In this document: positions 7,231 through 11,393 of the stretch, piece by piece | Numbering within the stretch: position 1 is the first letter of the stretch | Layout: every line of letters starts with the position of its first letter | From: Nitrospirota bacterium | Lineage (GTDB): Bacteria; Nitrospirota; Thermodesulfovibrionia; UBA6902 | Direction of reading: 5' to 3' | Assembly (NCBI GenBank): GCA_015491705.1 | Contig: WFVK01000029.1 | Coordinates: forward strand, 1-11,393 | Length of the DNA stretch: 11,393 nt | Translations under genes and position numbers: made by a program | Notes under the pieces: generated by a model | The model's database searches: none | What the model was told of the DNA's origin: nothing | Seen by the model: only the letters and a program-made list of their open reading frames with translations

Positions 7231-7284
7231 GTTTTACGGCGGGCTCTCCCGCCCCTTTATGCCATATTAAGGTTAATGTTGCCT
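7231..7284 (+). repeat. Palindromic intergenic repeat, copy B
   Basis: A GGCGGG-CTCT-CCCGCC hairpin (7238-7253) is followed by TTTATGCCATATTAAGG (7256-7272) and GGTTAATGTTGCC. It ends just before the tlyA stop codon. Compare copy near 11088-11130, which has the same GTTTTAC prefix, hairpin and TTTATGC arm. Confidence 0.7.
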
Positions 7285-7285
7285 G

Positions 7286-8035
7286 TTATGCGGATTCCGC
7301 TTTTTTCCTCAGATATATCAGGAACTCCACATTCCCCCTGGGCCCCCTGACCGGTGACGTTGTCGTCCCCCGGACCTCAAGCCCCATATTTTCCGATTCG
7401 TGTTTTATCCTCTCGACAATCTCAAGGCGTTTGGCCTCATCCCTGATCACCCCGCCTTTGCCGACCTCACCTCTGCCAGCCTCAAACTGCGGCTTGATAA
7501 GGGCTATTATCTCCCCTCCGGGCCTCAAGAGCTCAATCACCTTCGGCATCACCTTGAGGAGAGATATGAAAGATACATCGATTACAGCAATGTCCGCCTT
7601 CTCCGGAATTGAAGCCGTATCCAGATGCCGTATGTTGGTCTTCTCCAGCAGCACGACCCTCCTGTCGTTTCTCAGTCTCCAGTGGAACTGCCCGTAGCCG
7701 ACATCGACCGCGTAAACCCTTTTTGCGCCGTACTGCAGGAGACAGTCGGTAAAGCCCCCTGTTGATGCGCCGGCATCCACGGCTGTCCTGTCCCTGACAT
7801 TGATGCCGAATTCCTCTATTGCGTGCTCAAGCTTCAGCCCCCCCCGGCTTACGTAAGGCATTCTGTTTTTGAGCGCCACCACATCATCCGGCCTTACCTG
7901 TGCGCCTGCCTTGTCTGCAACCACACCGTTGACAAGCACGCTGCCCCCGAGGATCAGCGCCTTTGCCTTTTCCCTGCTCTCGGCAAGCCCTCTTTCAACC
8001 AGCAGTCTGTCAAGACGGAGCTTCTTCGGCGGCAT
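7286..8035 (-). CDS. tlyA: TlyA-family 2'-O-ribose rRNA methyltransferase
   Basis: A 249-residue protein with an N-terminal S4 RNA-binding domain (about 5-60, RLDRLLVERGLAESREKAKA) and a FtsJ-like SAM methyltransferase domain (about 62-240). TlyA enzymes 2'-O-methylate cytidine in 23S rRNA, and in some lineages also in 16S rRNA. The catalytic K-D-K-E tetrad is intact: K68, D153, K181 and E237, near-identical in position to the Mycobacterium enzyme. The SAM pocket VDAGASTGGFTD (86-97) is complete. The ATG lies 6 nt after the stop of the aminotransferase fragment, with only a weak GGTGA-like ribosome site, so translation may be coupled to that fragment. Some TlyA proteins have been called hemolysins, but the catalytic residues here favour rRNA methylation. 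Confidence 0.93.
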   Translation of the reverse strand: MPPKKLRLDRLLVERGLAESREKAKALILGGSVLVNGVVADKAGAQVRPDDVVALKNRMPYVSRGGLKLEHAIEEFGINVRDRTAVDAGASTGGFTDCLLQYGAKRVYAVDVGYGQFHWRLRNDRRVVLLEKTNIRHLDTASIPEKADIAVIDVSFISLLKVMPKVIELLRPGGEIIALIKPQFEAGRGEVGKGGVIRDEAKRLEIVERIKHESENMGLEVRGTTTSPVRGPRGNVEFLIYLRKKAESA

Positions 8036-8041
8036 AAAGTG

Positions 8042-8191
8042 TCACCCGGAGACCGTGCGCCTGAAGACCTTCCCGCTGTAAATCCTTAAACCTTCAAAGA
8101 CCACCCCGTCGCCGTAGAGAAGCCCGTGGTCGAAGACCGGTATCCCCGCATCTGCACGGTCATGGTATTCGCCGTCAATATATATCTTCAT
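8042..8191 (-). pseudogene. N-terminal fragment of a class IV (IlvE-like) aminotransferase
   Basis: A 49-codon frame, too short for most gene finders. It reads [11 protein letters not shown]... and contains [10 protein letters not shown] (20-29), [12 protein letters not shown] (32-43), the well-known opening of branched-chain and D-amino-acid aminotransferases; after residue 45 it ends in TVSG and a TGA. The rest of the enzyme, including the PLP lysine, is absent: tlyA begins 6 nt later. One extra Val sits in the usual GDGVFEG motif. It still has a strong GGAGGT ribosome site 3 nt before the ATG and a -10-like box upstream. Most likely a deletion joined the start of the aminotransferase gene to tlyA; it cannot be an active enzyme but may now serve as a translated leader. 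It could also be a partial duplication of a full gene elsewhere. Confidence 0.8.
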
Positions 8192-8232
8192 GCTACCTCC
8201 TCATTTTTCCCGCCCCATGGCATGCACAAACA

Positions 8233-8261
8233 ATTATAAGGCGGCCTGAAATAAAAATAAA
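8233..8261 (-). promoter_or_regulatory. Candidate promoter for the aminotransferase remnant and tlyA
   Basis: On the minus strand a perfect TATAAT lies at 8233-8238, with a poor -35 (TTTATT at 8256-8261, 17-nt spacer). Start near 8226 gives a leader of about 35 nt to the remnant's ATG. Probably the old aminotransferase promoter now driving tlyA. Confidence 0.4.
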
Positions 8262-8335
8262 GCATGACTGTAGCTTGAATTCATTTCGTGACATATGCAA
8301 GACTATAGTAACAGGGTTTTTACCGGTGAAGTCCC

Positions 8336-8803
8336 ATGAAAAGATTAATTGAACCATCACTTCCGCTGCTTCTTGCTCTGAGCCTTCTCATGTTTGCGGG
8401 CTGCAAACCTGCAAAGGATGCCCGTGTGACGGAGAAGAGGGGAGACAGGATTACTTTTCAGACCGGGAAGGGGGAATCTGTTACCGTCAGCATCAACAGC
8501 GGGGAATTACCGGAAGGCTGGCCCCCGGAGATTCCGGTGCTGCCCGGCGGCAGGCTGGTTTTTGCGCAGTCCGGGTCAAAGAAAAACATCAGGCAGATAA
8601 ATATCGAGGTGAAAAAACCCCGGGTTGAGACGTTTGAGTTCTACATGGATAAACTTAATTCATCGGGCTGGGATATTCAATCCACCATGAAACTGACCGG
8701 CATGTATGTGGCCGCGGCAAAAAAGAACAATGAAAAACTCATATTGCAGGTGTCGGACAGAGAGCCGGGCATTACACATGTCCAGATTATTGTTAAACAT
8801 TGA
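8336..8803 (+). CDS. Small lipoprotein of unknown function
   Basis: A 155-residue protein with a basic start (MKRL), hydrophobic helix (about 8-20) and a lipobox FAGC with the modified Cys at 23, so it should be lipidated and sit in the membrane, facing periplasm. The mature part has a conserved-looking LPEGWPPEIPVLPGG block (57-71) of the kind seen in small uncharacterised lipoproteins, then two predicted alpha/beta stretches (FEFYMDKLNSSGWDIQ, VQIIVKH). No enzymatic motif is recognised. Only a weak GGTGAAG ribosome site precedes the ATG and no clear promoter is seen. The final His codon and the TGA lie inside a half-copy of the intergenic repeat (CATTGATATTGCATAAA), so the 3' end has been shaped by that element. 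No operon partner is evident; the next gene is 305 nt away. Confidence 0.75.
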   Translation: MKRLIEPSLPLLLALSLLMFAGCKPAKDARVTEKRGDRITFQTGKGESVTVSINSGELPEGWPPEIPVLPGGRLVFAQSGSKKNIRQINIEVKKPRVETFEFYMDKLNSSGWDIQSTMKLTGMYVAAAKKNNEKLILQVSDREPGITHVQIIVKH

Positions 8804-8820
8804 TATTGCATAAACAGGCA
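8799..8820 (-). repeat. Half-copy of the intergenic repeat over the lipoprotein stop
   Basis: CATTGATATTGCATAAACAG is nearly the same as the left arm of the palindrome at 9448-9474 (CATTGATGTTGCATAATGCG). No matching right arm follows. The lipoprotein TGA is at 8801-8803 within it. Confidence 0.6.
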
Positions 8821-9052
8821 GCGGTTACGGAATTCCTCACCGCCAATTAATTGACAAACGGCATTTTTATCCATCTTTTATCATATGGTTGTCAAGGCCC
8901 GCCGCCCGCTCCCCGGAGAGATGATACGGGAGACATAATAAAAATCTCTCTTTATTCCACGCAGTTAGAGTTTGCCCCCGCGGGGAAAGACCGTATCAGG
9001 CATTATTTCAATAGCGGCAGGCATACAAGTTGCTTGTATCTCTCTTATTGAA
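8821..9052. other. Non-coding region before the zinc-ribbon gene
   Basis: No credible gene. It holds a perfect -35 TTGACA (8851-8856) with only poor -10 candidates (TTTTAT at 8876-8881, 19-nt spacer), a CCCCGCGGGG palindrome near 8980, a perfect hairpin ATACAAG-TTG-CTTGTAT (9023-9039), and CCGTATCAGG twice (about 8990 and 9085). No known riboswitch could be matched by eye, but the structured content and distance to the gene suggest a long regulated 5' leader. Confidence 0.45.
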
Positions 9053-9071
9053 GAAAGGAGGTGCAGTTTAC

Positions 9072-9128
9072 TTGACAGAAACAACCGTATCAGGGAAGGG
9101 GAAGAAGAATGGTGGAGATCAACAATAA
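9072..9128 (+). CDS. Possible 18-codon leader ORF with strong ribosome site
   Basis: The best Shine-Dalgarno of the region, AGGAGGTG (9056-9063), is placed 8 nt before TTG at 9072. That start opens an 18-codon basic frame ending at TAA 9126-9128, overlapping the first codons of the zinc-ribbon gene in another frame. It may be a translational coupling leader. A frame error that split the real N-terminus of the next gene is the alternative. Low coding evidence. Confidence 0.3.
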   Translation: MTETTVSGKGKKNGGDQQ

Positions 9129-9447
9129 GCAGGAAAAGTGCAGCCTGTGCAGGCAGGAGTATACCTCAATCAACACCGAGGTCACACCGGGGGTAAAAAT
9201 TTATGTCTGCAAGACGTGCCTTGAGTCGGCGAAACACAATTTTATATGGATATGCATGAACTGCGGAAAGGTACACGTAAGGTCCAAAAAGTCGGTAATA
9301 GAAAGGACCAACAATTTCGAACTCAAGAGGGCCTACATGCTTTGCCAGGACATGCAGATCATTCAGGGGATCGATATGTGTATAGAGTGCGATCCCGAGG
9401 GAATACTAAATTATATGCAGGCCCAGAAAATGAGTATGGAGTGTTGA
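9109..9447 (+). CDS. Uncharacterised small protein with four CxxC pairs
   Basis: A 112-residue protein. Cysteines form pairs CSLC (11/14), CKTC (34/37), CMNC (49/52) and CIEC (91/94), plus C79 and C112. The first three pairs look like zinc-ribbon knuckles; the whole could bind two zincs. Between them lies a basic stretch (VHVRSKKSVIERT) that could touch nucleic acid. No transmembrane or signal segment. The ATG at 9109 is the only available one, as an in-frame TGA lies at 9073-9075; it is served by a weak purine-rich GGGGAAG site, while a far better site lies upstream of an overlapping leader frame. I do not recognise the family. Role unknown: a small regulator, an RNA/DNA-binding zinc protein or a redox cysteine protein are possible. 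Its stop is 1 nt before a repeat palindrome. Confidence 0.75.
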   Translation: MVEINNKQEKCSLCRQEYTSINTEVTPGVKIYVCKTCLESAKHNFIWICMNCGKVHVRSKKSVIERTNNFELKRAYMLCQDMQIIQGIDMCIECDPEGILNYMQAQKMSMEC

Positions 9448-9524
9448 CATTGATGTTGCATAATGCGGCAGGAGAGTCCGCAGGGCCGTGCAGGGCACTC
9501 CTGCCCGTTTATGCGACATTAAGG
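9448..9524. repeat. Full palindromic intergenic repeat, copy C
   Basis: The left arm 9448-9474 and right arm 9498-9524 are complementary at 21 of 27 positions, enclosing a 23-nt loop; the inner ends GGCAGGAG and CTCCTGCC match exactly. It carries the consensus TTTATGCGACATTAAGG at right. It lies between the convergent zinc-ribbon gene (stop 9445-9447) and apt (stop 9539-9541), where such a hairpin could end both transcripts or protect their 3' ends. There is no T-run. Confidence 0.85.
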
Positions 9525-9538
9525 CAAATCATCCGGGT

Positions 9539-10072
9539 CTAATCGCCTTCAAACTCCGTAAGATAAAATACATTATAGTTTTTATCCTTCAATTTCCTGT
9601 ATCCGCCTACATCCGGAAGATTGACTATAAAGGCCATTTCAGAGACAACCCCTCCGAGTTTCTCAATAAGCGTGGCGGCGGCCAGCGCCGTGCCGCCTGT
9701 TGCGAGGAGGTCGTCGATAAGGAGAACCTTTGTCCCTTTCTCCACGGCGTCTCTGTGTATTTCAACCGTATCCGTCCCGTATTCGAGCTGGTACTCGTGC
9801 CGTTCAACCTCTGCAGGGAGTTTGCCGAGTTTTCTGATAGGTACGAAGCCTTTTCCGAGTGTATACGACAGCGCCCCCCCGATGATGAACCCCCGCGCCT
9901 CTATGCCCGCGATAATATCAAAATCCACACCGTCTGTTATATATCTCTGTGTGAAGTTGTCTATTACCAGCCTGAAGCCTACGGGGTCCTTGATAAGGGT
10001 CGTTATATCCCTGAACATGATCCCCTTTTTGGGATGGTCCGGAATGGTACGGATTCTCGATTTAATAGGCAT
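9539..10072 (-). CDS. apt: Adenine phosphoribosyltransferase
   Basis: Converts adenine and PRPP to AMP and pyrophosphate, a one-step cytoplasmic salvage reaction. From the preferred start it has 177 residues, the family's usual size. The opening IRTIPDHPKKGIMFRDIT, the IAGIEARGFIIGGALS stretch (54-69), the flexible KLPAEVERHEYQLEYGTD loop and the PRPP-binding VLLIDDLLATGGT (116-128) are all intact. Two in-frame ATGs exist: the one at 10081 abuts GGAGG, while the one at 10072 sits 9 nt from it, so 10072 is chosen. MtnP, encoded upstream on the same strand, releases adenine from methylthioadenosine, so these genes form a consistent salvage pair, possibly an operon across a 122-nt gap. Confidence 0.95.
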   Translation of the reverse strand: MPIKSRIRTIPDHPKKGIMFRDITTLIKDPVGFRLVIDNFTQRYITDGVDFDIIAGIEARGFIIGGALSYTLGKGFVPIRKLGKLPAEVERHEYQLEYGTDTVEIHRDAVEKGTKVLLIDDLLATGGTALAAATLIEKLGGVVSEMAFIVNLPDVGGYRKLKDKNYNVFYLTEFEGD

Positions 10073-10160
10073 TGATTGCATCCTCCTTTTTATATGAATT
10101 ACCGCGCTGTACCGGCAGCCGCATCAACCCTGCACCTGTTCTCTGCGTATCAATGTTACA

Positions 10161-10194
10161 GTTACATAAAAACATCGCTTATGCAACACAAAGG
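10161..10194. repeat. Partial intergenic repeat, copy E, at the mtnP 3' end
   Basis: GTTACATAA (10161-10169) and TTATGCAAC (10179-10187) are inverted with one mismatch, followed by ACAAAGG and the TTA that encodes the mtnP stop. The right half resembles TTTATGCAACATTAAGG. It lies in the mtnP-apt gap. Confidence 0.6.
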
Positions 10195-10959
10195 TTAACT
10201 CACACATATATCATCATATTCCCTTATCTTCGGAATAACGTGCATAAAAAGCCTGATCACCTGATCAGCGTTTTTCTTCATGGTCTCCATGATCATCTCC
10301 CACGTTACCGGCTCCTCTTCTTCATGCCAGCAGTCATAATCCGTTGACATTGCGATTGCCGCATAATGCATCTGTTTCTCCCTCGCAAGGACAACCTCCG
10401 GAACAGTGCTCATATTGATAACATCCGCGTTCCAGCTTCTGAACATATGACTTTCCGCCTTGGTGGAAAACCGCGGCCCCTCAATGGTGATCACCGTTTT
10501 GTTTTTATGGAAAGGTATGTTCAGTGTTTCAGCGGATGAAGAAAGCAGGTCTATGAGATTTGAGCAGAACGGCTCCGCCATGGGCGTGTGCACCACAACA
10601 TCCTCATCAAAAAAGGTGACATCCCTTTTTCTCGTGTGGTCTATAAACTGGCTGGGGAACACGAGATGCCCGGGCGCTATATCCTCGCGCAGGGAACCGA
10701 CCGCGGTGGATGCAAGGATGTGCGTGCATCCCTGTTCTCTGAGCGCCCATATATTGGCCCGGAAATTCACCTTTGTCGGGTATATGGAATGATCTTTTCC
10801 GTGTCTTGCCATGATTGCCACATCAACGCCTTCAATCACACCGCAGGTAAGAACGGATGACGGCGCGCCGTAAGGCGTTTCAACCGCTATCTCTCTTGCG
10901 TCTTTCAAAATGTCCGGGTCATCAAGGCCCGACCCTCCGATTATTCCGACTTTTGCCAT
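10195..10959 (-). CDS. mtnP: S-methyl-5'-thioadenosine phosphorylase
   Basis: A 254-residue nucleoside phosphorylase of the PNP/MTAP type. It splits methylthioadenosine, a by-product of polyamine or SAM-derived chemistry, into adenine and methylthioribose-1-phosphate. The phosphate and ribose residues lie in IIGGSG (6-11), ARHG (51-54) and STAVGSLRE (84-92). The substrate pocket has INMSTVPEVVLARE (181-194) and the adenine-specifying MSTDYDCW (204-211) with Asp207 and Asp209, which favours adenine-type nucleosides over inosine or guanosine. HGLI-type PNP motifs are absent. The ATG has GAGGG at 8 nt. Adenine is then a substrate for Apt downstream. Other methionine salvage genes (mtnA, mtnK) are not in the window. 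Confidence 0.92.
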   Translation of the reverse strand: MAKVGIIGGSGLDDPDILKDAREIAVETPYGAPSSVLTCGVIEGVDVAIMARHGKDHSIYPTKVNFRANIWALREQGCTHILASTAVGSLREDIAPGHLVFPSQFIDHTRKRDVTFFDEDVVVHTPMAEPFCSNLIDLLSSSAETLNIPFHKNKTVITIEGPRFSTKAESHMFRSWNADVINMSTVPEVVLAREKQMHYAAIAMSTDYDCWHEEEEPVTWEMIMETMKKNADQVIRLFMHVIPKIREYDDICVS

Positions 10960-10993
10960 CAGATTGCCCTCTTTCTTAATGAAGTGATATGTT

Positions 10994-11020
10994 CCCCGGA
11001 CAGCATCCGGGGACCCCGGT
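10994..11020 (-). other. Mutually exclusive hairpins in the mtnP leader
   Basis: CCCCGGA (10994-11000) pairs perfectly with TCCGGGG (11006-11012) across a 5-nt loop. The same CCGGGG can also pair with the neighbouring CCCCGG (11014-11019). On the minus strand one fold excludes the other, 35-60 nt upstream of mtnP. Whether this is a regulatory switch is only a suggestion. Confidence 0.35.
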
Positions 11021-11027
11021 TTTTACA

Positions 11028-11130
11028 GTTGCATTAACCTTACAGCGGCATAAAAGCTCCCCCCCCCCGGGTGGAGGAGGGCCTTAAGGTTTTACGGCAG
11101 GCGCTCCTGACCGTTTATGCAACATTGACG
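11028..11130. repeat. Composite intergenic repeat, copy D
   Basis: Left part: GTTGCATTAACCTTACAGCG and GGCATAAAAG (11028-11055), which on the minus strand aligns with copy B (TTTATGCC..TTAAGGTTAATG). It is paired by AACCTTA (11036-11042) with TAAGGTT (11085-11091) around a C-rich loop. Right part: GTTTTACGGCAGG, CGCT, CCTGACC, then TTTATGCAACATTGACG (11114-11130). It lies in the predicted leader or upstream region of mtnP. Confidence 0.65.
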
Positions 11131-11144
11131 ATAAACCGGTTCAT

Positions 11145-11174
11145 ATAATAGTAGATTCCGGGATGAAAAATCAA
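11145..11174 (-). promoter_or_regulatory. Candidate promoter for mtnP (and apt)
   Basis: On the minus strand TTGATT (11169-11174), an 18-nt spacer and TATTAT (11145-11150) match at four and five of six bases. A start near 11138 would give a leader of about 180 nt that includes the composite repeat and the alternative hairpins. Confidence 0.35.
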
Positions 11175-11224
11175 AAAAACACCCTCCCCTGCATCCGGCG
11201 TATTGCGTGAGCCCGGATGACTGC

Positions 11225-11251
11225 CGACAAAATTGTCCTACAATATTGTCG
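11225..11251. promoter_or_regulatory. Inverted repeat, possible sigma-54 enhancer site
   Basis: CGACAAAATTGT, a 3-nt loop and ACAATATTGTCG are complementary at 11 of 12 positions; the right half alone includes the perfect palindrome ACAATATTGT. Its centre is about 103 bp upstream of the start expected from the -24/-12 element at 11314-11330, the usual position of enhancer sites for sigma-54 activators. Regulator not known. Confidence 0.45.
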
Positions 11252-11313
11252 TTCATATTACATTAAAGTAATCCGGCTCAGAACGATTTCATTTAATATC
11301 AAGGAGTTGCAAT

Positions 11314-11330
11314 CTGGCACGGATTTAGCT
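11314..11330 (+). promoter_or_regulatory. Sigma-54 (-24/-12) promoter
   Basis: CTGGCACGGATTTAGCT matches YTGGCACGRNNNTTGCW with one mismatch (TAGCT for TTGCT). The essential GG (11316-11317) and GC (11328-11329) are exactly 10 nt apart. Transcription should start near 11341, to the right, for a gene beyond the window edge. RpoN and an enhancer-binding activator would be required. Confidence 0.7.
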
Positions 11331-11393
11331 TGTCTGTTACTGAGTTTGCATTTAAACGGGCCGGGAGGGCCGGGTCCCGGCAGTGGAATTGAA

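Noticed and set aside
7239..7260. Intrinsic terminator of tlyA at the GGCGGG-CTCT-CCCGCC hairpin
   Set aside because: No T-run follows on the minus strand (GTAAAACCC), so it is listed as part of the repeat element instead.
8851..9051. 66-residue plus-strand frame in the leader of the zinc-ribbon gene
   Set aside because: Starts at TTG without a ribosome site, composition is unlike the neighbours and it covers hairpins and promoter-like DNA.
8940..9060. Known riboswitch such as c-di-GMP, TPP, cobalamin or SAM
   Set aside because: I looked for the conserved cores of these classes and found none convincing, so only a structured leader is claimed.
9488..10097. Long plus-strand open frames opposite apt
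   Set aside because: They are shadows of a clear adenine phosphoribosyltransferase and have no family signature.
11006..11025. Plus-strand terminator from CCGGGG-A-CCCCGG followed by TTTTT
   Set aside because: No plus-strand gene precedes it and the loop would be too short; on the minus strand it is leader of mtnP.

Overview
The window is about 11.4 kb of moderately GC-rich bacterial chromosome (I judge mid-50s percent GC by eye). It holds nine full-length protein genes of normal length, one uncharacterised small zinc-ribbon gene, one decayed aminotransferase fragment, one tRNA-Asp and unusually structured intergenic DNA. There is no phage, IS transposase, CRISPR array or defence locus. The gene mix points to an anaerobic, environmental Nitrospirota- or Desulfobacterota-like bacterium: futalosine-type menaquinone synthesis (MqnA), archease plus RtcB, a DUF4388/J-domain protein, SPOR-TPR protein, methylthioadenosine phosphorylase and a sigma-54-type promoter. 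That assignment is inference from gene content only.

Layout. 1-1571: a promoter region and a cytosolic DUF4388 + J-domain protein with a C-terminal membrane anchor (+). 1633-2763: a convergent SPOR/TPR envelope protein (-) carrying a recent in-frame 207-bp internal duplication. 2764-3050: a divergent promoter region. 3050-5923 (+): archease, RtcB RNA ligase and MqnA chorismate dehydratase, the last two only 4 nt apart. 6020-6096: tRNA-Asp(GTC) with its own promoter and a leader hairpin. 6101-7033 (-): cysteine synthase, ending 4 nt from the tRNA. 7286-8191 (-): tlyA preceded by a 49-codon remnant of a class IV aminotransferase that keeps promoter-like DNA, Shine-Dalgarno and start. 8336-8803 (+): a small lipoprotein. 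9109-9447 (+): a four-CxxC protein with a short overlapping leader ORF. 9539-10072 and 10195-10959 (-): apt and mtnP, a plausible adenine/methylthioadenosine salvage unit in which MtnP releases adenine and Apt converts it to AMP. 10960-11393: non-coding, with repeat elements, a candidate mtnP promoter, and at the right edge a strong -24/-12 promoter on the + strand with a long inverted repeat about 100 bp upstream, presumably for a gene outside the window.

The most unusual feature is a family of short palindromic intergenic repeats built around TTTATGCAACATTAAGG and its complement. Copies or half-copies occur in most intergenic gaps, and five lie within about 15 bp of a stop codon. No named family is recognised; they behave like a REP/MITE-type element and may act as mRNA 3'-end structures. 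Secondary points of interest are short leader ORFs (before archease and before the zinc-ribbon gene), the truncated aminotransferase welded to tlyA, and an archease with an altered DHTAD motif.
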